Of a stretch of 64,000 bases of DNA, positions 28,401-35,775 are shown in pieces. The DNA comes from CBDCYS01 sp965226245 (GTDB taxonomy: Bacteria > Acidobacteriota > Terriglobia > Bryobacterales > UBA6623), in contig CBDDCL010000015.1 in the NCBI GenBank assembly GCA_965226245.1, positions 6,758,001 through 6,822,000 of the forward strand, read 5' to 3'. How positions within the stretch are numbered: position 1 is the stretch's first letter; each line of letters starts with the position of its first letter. Under the pieces are notes generated by a model, which was not told where the DNA came from, did no database searches, and was given only the letters and a program-made list of their open reading frames with translations. Made by a program: the position numbers and the translations under genes.

Positions 28401-28935
28401 TCGTGGCAAGAGATGGGAGCCGCAGAGCGCCGCCCTTCGGAAGATTGTGGGGGGCTGGCAGATCAACTCCATCGGTGTGATGCAAACCGGCCTTCCAGTT
28501 ATCATCCGGGGAGCGTCCAACTTCCAGGCGAACCGCCCCAACTCGACCGGCCAGAGCGCCAAGCTTTCCAACCCGACCGCCGAGCGATGGTTCAACAAAG
28601 ACGTGTTCGTCAACCCAGCGGGCTTTACCTTCGGCAATGTCGGCCGCGTGCTGCCGGACGTGCGAACTCCCGGGACGGTCAACTTTGACCTCTCGCTGAT
28701 CAAAGACACGTTCATCACGGAACGAGTGAATGTTCAGTTCCGGGCCGAGGCGTTCAACTTCCTGAACCACGTGAACCTGGGGGGACGTGGTGACTTCTTT
28801 AGTACAGTCGCGGCCGGGCTGGATACGAGGTTCCGGGCGGGACCTAAGGGCAAGAACAGGAGCGCGACGTTTGGGACGATCATCTCGGCTCAGGCGGCCC
28901 GGATTGTGCAGTTCGGGCTGAAGGTGATTTTCTAG
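25465..28935 (+). CDS. Oar-like TonB-dependent outer-membrane receptor with carboxypeptidase regulatory-like domain
   Basis: An 1,156-residue exported protein. Signal peptide to about residue 32 (LLLALLMSVTMVLTVGVGIA); residues about 36-115 form a carboxypeptidase regulatory-like beta-sandwich (GTISGSVTDAQGAAVTGVTV, SGFYTAPSLEVGEYEVAA). A plug domain follows (LPINGRGALALALLTAGVVS, FKVQSGAMSAEFGFTAGGAI), then a 22-strand-type barrel ending VQFGLKVIF, with the terminal Phe needed for outer-membrane assembly. Acidobacteria carry dozens of such proteins, thought to import glycans or peptides. It stands alone with its own promoter region upstream. Confidence 0.93.
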   Translation: MTKSTDRRWCVLLLALLMSVTMVLTVGVGIAQQSGGTISGSVTDAQGAAVTGVTVEVKNVGTNATFSAVTNTSGFYTAPSLEVGEYEVAARFEGFKRAVRSGITLQVNQTARIDIVLEIGEVVETIEVVGEAPLVQADTSTLGEVIERRRLPINGRGALALALLTAGVVSNAGPLNSGFGDRGIQISSLSINGSPNSMNAQMLDGNNNVLSYVGEVGVPPTVDAVEEFKVQSGAMSAEFGFTAGGAINLVTRSGTNQIHGTAYEFLRHDKLDARNAFSSRKLPLRYNQFGASVGGPIIKDRTFGFFNWEEYRLSASSPRIRSVPIPEWRAGDFGNLLTNSGKLIPIFDPASTRDNPGGGGLIRDQFPNNVVPRDRFDPITPTILDFWPQPNKRPSNQFTQSNNFQDAARRTVDWSQWNFKVDYRFNDNNSMFFRYTQARHALSANDIYTDPTVGRVRNDDQTNRNAVISDTHTFSPTFINHLRVGVMRQLFDFVAVNANLDWPSRLGLPPIVPQTQFPQVRLGRFGIIGGQALGRRGSFNWDIQNMITKIAGNHTMKIGVNYRDLYGANRQGGALSGDYRFQRVGRLRGLTTDPQNTAGTGDDLAQFLLGAVTQSSIDSILGNSWDGYALNFFLQDDWKMSQRLTLNLGFRYDYQSKPFERHNGHINFDPTCTLPNGLRGCTVYAGVDGQPRAFLDEDYNDFGPRFGFAYDLTGKGKTVFRGGYGIFYPSIFWRNFTGDRALFSRTRTTYRPTTPGQAAHRFQDGFPFAPVQSPGASAGPAGRLGQSVTLTESDKTTPLTQQWNASIQHQIGEWMFDVTYAGNKGNHFNTAGYDLNQVDPALRAQLGQSLFDRVPNPNAGLVPGGLGGTSITRERSLMAFPHYSAVNIRNPRMGNYISHQVQINARKRMAEGLLVHFAFTGGKRMSDGMNVPVDFGLVEQTNEIGFQNGLFDRQANKSVDPTDVSKRGVISVLYELPFGRGKRWEPQSAALRKIVGGWQINSIGVMQTGLPVIIRGASNFQANRPNSTGQSAKLSNPTAERWFNKDVFVNPAGFTFGNVGRVLPDVRTPGTVNFDLSLIKDTFITERVNVQFRAEAFNFLNHVNLGGRGDFFSTVAAGLDTRFRAGPKGKNRSATFGTIISAQAARIVQFGLKVIF

Positions 28936-29207
28936 GTGGGCGGTACATTCCGGGTGCGGCGGCTGCAACCGCGAGGGCAAACGTGCTCCTGTTCCGGTCG
29001 ACAAACTGCTGGCTTTCATGGAAGACCAAGACCCCGATAAATGCGCTAAGCTGATCGATCAGCTCATCGACAGCGAGGAGTTCATCGACCGCTGGAGCTA
29101 CTACTTCGAAGATCTCTTCCGGGCCGGCAACCGCATGGGGTTCGGCAAGAACCTCTTCCATTACTGGATCGAAGAGTGGCTGCGGCTTGACCGCTCCTAC
29201 GCCGATG
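28936..29207 (+). pseudogene. DUF1549 (PSCyt2) fragment
   Basis: Directly after the receptor stop, one frame reads PVDKLLAFMEDQDPDKCAKL, then IDQLIDSEEFIDRWSYYFED, LFRAGNRMGFGKNLFHYWIE and EWLRLDRSYADV. This matches the DUF1549 domain of the large planctomycete-type cytochrome proteins, in which the sequence normally continues with VRELLTA. Here it breaks off and is joined to a different gene. The start is also missing. Confidence 0.7.
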
Positions 29208-29573
29208 TGGCAACGGAGCGGCAAGGTAGGTCTTGATTATCCCTCCGGAGATGCCATGGACCGTGAGAAAGCCCTCTATAACGTCGCCACGGGACCGGGA
29301 CCGGTCGGAGAGTTCTCGGCCAACGGTTTCGGACTCTACGATATGGCGGGAAGCGTCTCGGAGTGGTGCTCGGATTGGTTCGAGCGCAGGTACTATGAAA
29401 AATCTCCAGAGCGCAATCCACAAGGACCTGAAGAAGGGCTCTATAAGATCATTCGCGGCGGCTCCTGGTCCGATGGACCGAAGCGCGTGATGGTCTTCTT
29501 CCGCAACTGGGTCCGCGCCAACCAGCGCACGCCCAACCTGGGTTTTCGCTGTGCTCAAGATGCCGAACGCTGA
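29205..29573 (+). pseudogene. Formylglycine-generating-enzyme (SUMF1) C-terminal fragment
   Basis: A frame beginning near GLDYPSGDAMDREKALYNVA continues GEFSANGFGLYDMAGSVSEW, CSDWFERRYYEK, NPQGPEEGLYKIIRGGSWSD and ends NLGFRCAQDAER. NGFGLYDMAGxVxEW, RGGSW and GFR are the standard FGE-sulfatase motifs. Only the C-terminal half exists, abutting the DUF1549 fragment in a different frame. Probably the product of a deletion between two genes. Confidence 0.75.
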
Positions 29574-29645
29574 CCGCGCCGGGCCACCGGGACCGGGGAT
29601 GTCGTGGAGTGCAGCATTTGACGCGGCTTGCCTCCGTGCGGCAGC

Positions 29646-29963
29646 ATGAGAGCGATGGCCCTTAATGCGAACCAACCCAATCAGCCCAACGTAAAACTCG
29701 TTGCTGGCCCAGACTATCGCGAATCCTACGCTAACAGCGTTCAGATCCGTGTCAACGTCTGGGACTTTTTCCTCTTGTTTGGCACCATCCACCAAACCAC
29801 GGAAGAAAACGTTGAGATACGCAACTTCCAGGGGGTCTACTTCAGCCCGCAACAGGCGAAGGCGCTGTTGGGAGTGTTGCAGCAGAACATCGCTCAGTAC
29901 GAGAACGCTTTTGGCGAGATCAAGCTTGACCCGAACGCAACGCAAGCAACCGCGGTGCACTAG
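29646..29963 (+). CDS. DUF3467-domain protein
   Basis: About 105 residues. The core YANSVQIRVNVWDFFLLFG, the phrase YFSPQQAKALLGVLQQNIAQ and YENAFGEIKL are the standard DUF3467 pattern (SPQHAKxLxxxLxxNIxxYE). Function of the family is unknown. Either ATG at 29646 or 29655 can serve. It stands about 95 bp before acpP and reads in the same direction. Confidence 0.85.
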   Translation: MRAMALNANQPNQPNVKLVAGPDYRESYANSVQIRVNVWDFFLLFGTIHQTTEENVEIRNFQGVYFSPQQAKALLGVLQQNIAQYENAFGEIKLDPNATQATAVH

Positions 29964-30058
29964 AGCCGGGTCCGGTAAAACAGCTGCCGGCCGCTTGTCA
30001 CACCGCTTCAAGCCCGATAGAATCAATAGTTCTTCTTTCAACACCTTGCGGAGGTTGT

Positions 30059-30298
30059 ATGGACATTGAGAAAAAGGTTATAGAAATCATTTGCGAGCAG
30101 TTGAGCGTGGAAGAATCCGAGGTGACTCGAGACGCATCATTTGTGGAAACCCTCAACGCTGATTCGCTCGACATCGTTGAGCTCATCATGGCATTCGAGG
30201 AAGTCTTCAGCATCGAGATCCCCGATGACGAGGCGGAGAAGATCCGAACCGTTGATGATTCCATCAAGTACATCGAGGCCCATACGAAGAAGAAGTAA
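30059..30298 (+). CDS. acpP: Acyl carrier protein
   Basis: A 79-residue acidic protein with the phosphopantetheine site LNADSLDIVELIMAFEE; Ser36 is the attachment residue. Helix I (KKVIEIICEQL) and helix III (DDEAEKIRTVDDSIKYIE) fit bacterial AcpP. It carries growing acyl chains in type II fatty-acid synthesis. A good RBS (GCGGAGG) precedes the ATG by 5 bases. It lies directly upstream of fabF, the common acpP-fabF order. Confidence 0.97.
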   Translation: MDIEKKVIEIICEQLSVEESEVTRDASFVETLNADSLDIVELIMAFEEVFSIEIPDDEAEKIRTVDDSIKYIEAHTKKK

Positions 30299-30354
30299 CG
30301 GGCCGTCGAATCCAGGGCAAGGCATCATGATCACAACAGACAGGAGCAGCTAGA

Positions 30355-31599
30355 TTGTCGCGAAGAGTGGTTGTTACCGGAGTCGGCTTGGTGTGCCCGG
30401 TCGGAGTGGGCACCGAAGAAACGTGGCGTGCGCTCCGCGACGGAAAGAACGGCATTGAGACGATCACCTTGTTTGATGCGTCGGAATTCTCCTGCCGCAT
30501 CGCGGGAGAAGTGAAGAACTTCAACCCGCTCGAGTACATCGACCGGAGGGAGTTAAAAAAGATGGGCCGGTTCATGTTCTTCGCGATGGCAGGCGCGGAG
30601 TTCGCTCTCAAGGCGTCGGAGCTGAAAATTACTCCCGAGATTGCGGAAAGAGTGGGCGTCTACATCGGCAGCGGCATCGGCGGGTTCGACGTGATCGAGC
30701 GCGAGCACCTCAACCTTCTCAACGGCGGGCCCCGGAAGATCTCTCCCTTTTTCATCCCGGCGAGTATTGTGAACCTGGCGTCGGGCAACGTCTCGATTCG
30801 CACCGGAGCGAAAGGACCCAATTCCGCCACGGCCACGGCTTGCACGACGGGCGCCCATGCGGTGGGCGACTCCTTCCGGATCATCGTACGGGGAGACGCG
30901 GACGCCATGATTTGCGGCGGCGCTGAAGCCGCGATCACGCCCATGGGAGTCGGCGGATTCGCATCCATGCGCGCCTTGTCGAAGCGTAATGACGACCCCC
31001 AACACGCCAGCCGGCCGTGGGATGCGGGCCGCGACGGATTTATCGTCGGCGAAGGCGCGGGCATCCTGGTGCTGGAGGAATTGGAATTCGCGAGACGGCG
31101 CGGGGCGCCTATCCTCGCCGAACTGGCCGGGTATGGAATGAGCGGCGACGCATATCACATCACTTCGCCTCCCGACAACGCCGACGGCGCCTGCCGGGTG
31201 ATGAGAAACGCCATCGCCGACGCGGGTATTCGGCCCGAGGATATTTCCTACATCAACGCCCATGGTACGTCCACGCCGGTCGGAGACCGTGTCGAGTCCA
31301 ATGGAATCAAGGCGACGTTTGGGGATCACGCACGTAAGATTGCCGTGAGTTCGACCAAGTCGATGACCGGCCACTTGTTGGGTGGCGCGGGCGGCTTGGA
31401 GGCGGGTATTGTCGTGCTGGCTCTTCGCGATCAAATCGCGCCCCCAACCATCAACATTGTTACGCCGGATCCGGAGTGCGATTTGGACTATGTGCCCGAC
31501 AAAGCCCGGGCCATGGAGATGGAGTACGCTCTGACCAATTCGTTCGGGTTCGGCGGGACCAACGGCGCCCTGATCTTCAAGCGATACTCCGACGGATAG
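30355..31599 (+). CDS. fabF: 3-oxoacyl-ACP synthase II
   Basis: A 414-residue condensing enzyme with the catalytic triad visible: Cys163 in TATACTTGAHA, His in INAHGTSTPVGD and His in SMTGHLLGGAGG. The N-terminus RRVVVTGVGLVCPVG and C-terminus ALTNSFGFGGTNGALIF are typical FabF. It elongates acyl-ACP with malonyl-ACP in the cytoplasm. The start codon is TTG at 30355, with AGGAG seven bases upstream; no ATG lies nearby in frame. It follows acpP by 56 bp and is followed by etfBA 47 bp later. Confidence 0.97.
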   Translation: MSRRVVVTGVGLVCPVGVGTEETWRALRDGKNGIETITLFDASEFSCRIAGEVKNFNPLEYIDRRELKKMGRFMFFAMAGAEFALKASELKITPEIAERVGVYIGSGIGGFDVIEREHLNLLNGGPRKISPFFIPASIVNLASGNVSIRTGAKGPNSATATACTTGAHAVGDSFRIIVRGDADAMICGGAEAAITPMGVGGFASMRALSKRNDDPQHASRPWDAGRDGFIVGEGAGILVLEELEFARRRGAPILAELAGYGMSGDAYHITSPPDNADGACRVMRNAIADAGIRPEDISYINAHGTSTPVGDRVESNGIKATFGDHARKIAVSSTKSMTGHLLGGAGGLEAGIVVLALRDQIAPPTINIVTPDPECDLDYVPDKARAMEMEYALTNSFGFGGTNGALIFKRYSDG

Positions 31600-31646
31600 T
31601 CGAACCGGCCGCGGGATCGTGGGGTCCTTTCCAGCGTGTTTACGCC

Positions 31647-32417
31647 ATGAACATCTTTGTCTGTCTGAAGCAGGTCCCTGCTCGGGATTCGGTGATCCGG
31701 GTTGACGAGGCCGGCTCCTGGATCGACGAGTCCGATCTCAGCCACGAGATGAACGAGCCGGACGCTTTCGCGCTCGAAGAAGGGCTTCGCCTGAAGGAAA
31801 AACACGGCGGCGAAGTAGTGGCCGTCTCGGCTGGCCCGGCCCGCGCGGGCTCGGCGATTCGCGAGGCGCTGGCGAAAGGCGCCGACCGGGGAATCCTGAT
31901 CGAGGACAACCGCTTCACCGGCGCGGACACTCTGGCCACCGCACGAGCTCTGGCGGCGGCTCTCAAGAAAGAAAGCTGCGATCTGATTCTGACTGGCCTG
32001 CAGTCCGATGACGCTGGTTTCGGCCAAACCGGCGTCATCTTGGCGGAATTACTGGGCCTGCCGCACGCCACCATCATTATGGAAGTCAATGTCGGAGAGG
32101 GCGCAATCAGTGTCAAGCGGGAGCTGGAGGCGGGATGGTTCCAAAACGTCGATATCCCATTGCCTGCCTTGTTAACGATCCAGTCAGGCATCAACAAGCT
32201 GCGCTACGCGACGCTGATGGGCATCAAGAAGGCCAAGAGCAAGCCTTTGCAGCGCTACACACCGGATGAGCTGGGAGCCGGCCTCACGCCGAGCCAGATC
32301 ATTCAACGCCTCTACACGCCGCAAAAGACCAAGGAAACGCAGTTCCTGGAAGGCTCGCCCCAAGAGGCTGCCGCAAAACTGGCCGAAAAGCTCAAGTTCG
32401 AGGCTCGCGTGCTATGA
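31647..32417 (+). CDS. etfB: Electron transfer flavoprotein beta subunit
   Basis: A 256-residue protein opening MNIFVCLKQVPARDSVIRV, the typical ETF-beta start, with AMP/FAD-binding segments GADRGILIEDNRFTGADTLA and LILTGLQSDDAGFGQTGVIL, then the recognition loop GINKLRYATLMGIKKAKS. It pairs with EtfA to take electrons from acyl-CoA dehydrogenases. The gene overlaps etfA by 4 bp (ATGA). I use the ATG at 31647 because sequence upstream is antisense-like Arg-rich. Confidence 0.95.
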   Translation: MNIFVCLKQVPARDSVIRVDEAGSWIDESDLSHEMNEPDAFALEEGLRLKEKHGGEVVAVSAGPARAGSAIREALAKGADRGILIEDNRFTGADTLATARALAAALKKESCDLILTGLQSDDAGFGQTGVILAELLGLPHATIIMEVNVGEGAISVKRELEAGWFQNVDIPLPALLTIQSGINKLRYATLMGIKKAKSKPLQRYTPDELGAGLTPSQIIQRLYTPQKTKETQFLEGSPQEAAAKLAEKLKFEARVL

Positions 32418-33415
32418 GTGTTCTGGTTGTTACCGAACAGCATGCCGGCAAGTGGCACAAAATGTCCTGGGAAGCACTGGCGGCCGGACAGCAGATCGCC
32501 GAAGCGCTGGGGACAGCGGTTTCCGTTGCGGTCCTGGGATCTAGCGGCGATTCTTCGGGCACTGACTCGCTGGCTCGAGAACTCGCGGGGAATCAGGTCA
32601 CGCGCGTTCTCGCCGTTCAGCATGAATTGCTCGATGACTACACACCGGACGGCTACGCTTCGGCTTTGCGGCAGGTAATCGAAAAGGTTTCTCCCCGCTT
32701 GGTGTTGTTTCCTCACACTTACCAAGTTCGCGACTTTGGCCCGAAACTGGCGACGTCGCTGCAGCGGGGGTTCCTCAGTGATGCCATCGCCGTGCGTGTT
32801 GAGGAAGGCGAACTGGTTTTCGTCCGGCAGCTTTTCCAGGGCAAGATGAATGCCGATGTCACTGTTGCCGGGGACCCGCCCTATTTTGCATCGATCCAGT
32901 CGGGCGCTTTCCGGCCCGATTCGTTGAAGAAATCGGAAACGGCGGCGCCGATCGAGAATGTCGCTGTTTCACTCCAGGGCGGAGAGATTCGCACGCGGCC
33001 AGGCGAGTGGTTCCGCGAATCAAAAGGCGAGGTCGACCTCTCTTCGGCCGCTATCATCGTTTCGGTTGGACGCGGGATCAAGGACCCCGAAAACATACCG
33101 CTTGCCGAAGAGCTGGCCAAGGCCCTGGGCGGAGAGATCGGCGCTTCCCGGCCCATTTGCGACAACGGCTGGTTGCCGCTGGATCGCCAGGTTGGCAGCT
33201 CGGGCCAAACCGTCTCTCCCAAGCTTTATCTGGCGCTAGGCATCTCCGGCGCCATCCAGCACGTGGTCGGCATGAAAGGCTCGAAGACAATCGCGGCCAT
33301 CAACCAGGACGCCAGCGCCCCCATTTTCGAGATTGCGGACTATGGCATCGTCGGGAATCTTTTCGAGGTCGTGCCGGCGCTGACCAAAGCCATCAAGCAA
33401 GCCAAGGAAGAGTAG
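32414..33415 (+). CDS. etfA: Electron transfer flavoprotein alpha subunit
   Basis: A 333-residue subunit with the C-terminal FAD-binding signature LYLALGISGAIQHVVGMKGS followed by IAAINQDASAPIFEIADYGI, and the nucleotide-contact IIVSVGRGIKDPENIPLAE. The N-terminal domain is the regular ETF alpha/beta fold (SVLVVTEQHAGKWHKMSWEA). It binds the redox-active FAD of the heterodimer. Coupled to etfB. Downstream (33803) lies the membrane iron-sulfur protein likely to take its electrons. Confidence 0.95.
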   Translation: MSVLVVTEQHAGKWHKMSWEALAAGQQIAEALGTAVSVAVLGSSGDSSGTDSLARELAGNQVTRVLAVQHELLDDYTPDGYASALRQVIEKVSPRLVLFPHTYQVRDFGPKLATSLQRGFLSDAIAVRVEEGELVFVRQLFQGKMNADVTVAGDPPYFASIQSGAFRPDSLKKSETAAPIENVAVSLQGGEIRTRPGEWFRESKGEVDLSSAAIIVSVGRGIKDPENIPLAEELAKALGGEIGASRPICDNGWLPLDRQVGSSGQTVSPKLYLALGISGAIQHVVGMKGSKTIAAINQDASAPIFEIADYGIVGNLFEVVPALTKAIKQAKEE

Positions 33416-33501
33416 TTGGTTTCTCCGATGTCCCCGACTTCCTGAGAAACTTGCGCCCTGTGCAAGGCATGTGCGCCGAATGTTCGTCAGCCGCTTCTCC
33501 A

Positions 33502-33702
33502 CTACTCTAGTTCGTTGTTGAGAATCGAGCCCCTACGAGTTTTGAGTTTCTCGATCAGCTTCTTCACGTCCTCTTGCTCGAGCAGTTTGTTGGCGTCCAC
33601 GACTGTATGACCGCTGGAGGTTGTTACCGCAATGCTGTCAGGATAGGGGTCGGGAGTTTCCCAGAACCTTATCAACGACTTGATACTCTTCTTCTCACCC
33701 AT
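33502..33702 (-). CDS. Small hypothetical protein
   Basis: A 66-residue charged protein (RFWETPDPYPDSIAVTTSSG, VVDANKLLEQEDVKKLIEKL) on the strand opposite etfA and etfD, between them. The composition is protein-like and the C-terminal half suggests a helix. No motif, signal peptide or clear RBS. It might be a genuine small gene; function unknown. Confidence 0.45.
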   Translation of the reverse strand: MGEKKSIKSLIRFWETPDPYPDSIAVTTSSGHTVVDANKLLEQEDVKKLIEKLKTRRGSILNNELE

Positions 33703-33802
33703 TCAGTTGAAGTTGCGATTCGCGAACAGGAGTTCAGCCGGACGATCGCCTCGCTGATTTGGGTTATGATCCGGCCTGGGAACTTGACGAAAGCGTCTCC
33801 TT

Positions 33803-35686
33803 ATGACCTCGCTGCTCATCCTCCTTCTAGCCATCGGCGTTAGCGTCGGGTACTTCATCAGGGTCGTCTGGCGCCGCCTCGAGCCGATGCGCCGGGCTCA
33901 GCCTTCCCTGCCCCAAGTTCAACTCCTCTCGAGAGCGTGGCGCACCTTCACCGAAGTCATGTTCCAGACTCGAGTGATCCGCGGCCGGCCCTTGGCGGGC
34001 GTCTTGCACGCTCTTGTTATGTGGGGTTTTTTCGCGTTCGCGTGGGTCAGCATGGAGCACATGGCAGCCGGGTTCTCAGGGCTAGCCAGCGCTGAACCGG
34101 ACAATACCTGGTACGGCGCATTCGCCGCCGCCTGGGCCGTCGCCGTTCTGTTTGGCATCGTCGGCCTCGCCTATCGGCGCTTCGTCATGCGCCCGCCACA
34201 GCTTGGCCCGCCACAGCTTGGAAAGACATCGGCCTCTTCCGGCATCGTCGCGCTGCTGATCGTCCTGCTGATGGTCACCTACTTGCTCGGGTGGCGCGGG
34301 TTCGCTGCCGATACTGCGGCCTGGCAAATCAATTGGTGGTTTCACACGGCTTCGCTGTTAGGGATGCTGTTCGCCATTCCCAACTCGAAGCACCTGCACC
34401 TCGTGCTGGGGCCGGTTGCAATCTTTTTCCGCGGGGAAACCACCAGCAGCATCCGCGCCCTTCGTGACGAGGATGACGACGACTTCGGAATGATGAGCTT
34501 CAAGGATCTCTCCGCGAAAGACATCCTCGACGTCCACTCCTGCGTTGAATGCGGACGCTGCACGGACGTCTGTCCCGCTAACGTCATTGGCGGAACTCTC
34601 AATCCCAAAGAAGTGATTCTGCAGATGCAGCAGGGCCTTTTAGCCGGAGCCGAACTGGTGGCGGGAACGGCCCCGGAAGTCGAAAAGGGAGAAGCCTGGG
34701 TCCGTGAGGAGGATTTATTTCAATGCCTCTCCTGCGGAGCCTGTGAGCAAGCTTGCCCCGTGGGAATCGAGCACGTGGGGGCAAAGATCCTCGACTTGCG
34801 GCGAGGGCTCGTGAGCGAGGGCCGCACCCACAATGAAAACGTGACGGAGCTATTCACCACCATGGAGCGCGCGCCGCACAACCCTTGGAAGCTTTCCCAT
34901 GACGTCCGCGCCAAGTTCATCGAGTCGGCGGGTTTGCCTATCTTCGACGGCAGCCAGAAATGGTTGCTGTGGCTCGGGTGTGGCAACAGTTACGACCCTC
35001 ACGGCCAAGATGTAGCCAAGGCGGTCAGTAAGATCCTCGACGCCGCCGGTATGCGGTGGGGCGTTCTCAAGAGAGAAACCTGTTGCGGAGAACCGGCCCG
35101 CCGCGCCGGCAACGAGTATCTCTACATGGAACTCTCGGAGAAGCTCATCGACTCGTTCCGCTCGAGCAGGGTCAAGAACCTCGTCACTTGCTGTCCCCAT
35201 TGCGCGCGCATGCTGGATGTGGACTACCGCCAAAACCCGTCCTTCGAAGAGCTGGGTATTCGGGTACTACACCACACCGAGCTGATCGAGGAACTGGCGC
35301 CGAAGCTGAGCCTCGAACCCGCACGCGAGCGTGTTACATACCACGACCCCTGCTACCTCGCTCGCGGCCGCGGAATCACCGACCAGCCTCGCTCGATCAT
35401 CGAGTCTTGCGGCGCCGAGATAGTTGAAATGCCGCGCCACGGCAAACAGACTTTCTGCTGCGGAGCCGGAGGAGCGCAACTCTTCATCGCCGACGACAAG
35501 CAAGAACTACCCGGCGGCCGGGTCAATCACAAACGCTTTGAAGAAGCCGCCGCGACCGGCGTCTCCACCATTGCCGTGGCTTGTCCCTATTGCCCGATCA
35601 TGCTGAACGACGCCGCCCAGCACGCCGGGCGCGAAGACGTCCGGATCGTCGATGTCGCCGAATTGGTCGCCGAGAGAATTCGATAA
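33803..35686 (+). CDS. etfD: Membrane iron-sulfur oxidoreductase, EtfD-like (ETF:menaquinone oxidoreductase)
   Basis: A 627-residue protein. N-terminal hydrophobic helices (about five in residues 1-215, e.g. LLILLLAIGVSVGYFIRVVW, VALLIVLLMVTYLLGWRGF) resemble a NarI-type domain. Two 4Fe-4S sites follow: CVECGRCTDVCP and CLSCGACEQACP. Two cysteine-rich CCG domains come next: CCGEPARRAG and CCPHCARML, then DPCYLARGRG, CCGAGGAQL and ACPYCPIML. This is the heterodisulfide-reductase-like layout of mycobacterial EtfD, which passes electrons from ETF to menaquinone. Placement 390 bp after etfA supports that role. Confidence 0.88.
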   Translation: MTSLLILLLAIGVSVGYFIRVVWRRLEPMRRAQPSLPQVQLLSRAWRTFTEVMFQTRVIRGRPLAGVLHALVMWGFFAFAWVSMEHMAAGFSGLASAEPDNTWYGAFAAAWAVAVLFGIVGLAYRRFVMRPPQLGPPQLGKTSASSGIVALLIVLLMVTYLLGWRGFAADTAAWQINWWFHTASLLGMLFAIPNSKHLHLVLGPVAIFFRGETTSSIRALRDEDDDDFGMMSFKDLSAKDILDVHSCVECGRCTDVCPANVIGGTLNPKEVILQMQQGLLAGAELVAGTAPEVEKGEAWVREEDLFQCLSCGACEQACPVGIEHVGAKILDLRRGLVSEGRTHNENVTELFTTMERAPHNPWKLSHDVRAKFIESAGLPIFDGSQKWLLWLGCGNSYDPHGQDVAKAVSKILDAAGMRWGVLKRETCCGEPARRAGNEYLYMELSEKLIDSFRSSRVKNLVTCCPHCARMLDVDYRQNPSFEELGIRVLHHTELIEELAPKLSLEPARERVTYHDPCYLARGRGITDQPRSIIESCGAEIVEMPRHGKQTFCCGAGGAQLFIADDKQELPGGRVNHKRFEEAAATGVSTIAVACPYCPIMLNDAAQHAGREDVRIVDVAELVAERIR

Positions 35687-35775
35687 AGATCCCCACAGTC
35701 GGGAAGTAAGCAATCCGTCTTGCTGATCCGTTTTCCTTCCAGATGATTCGCCCCTTTCGGGAGTGGAGCAGACTC

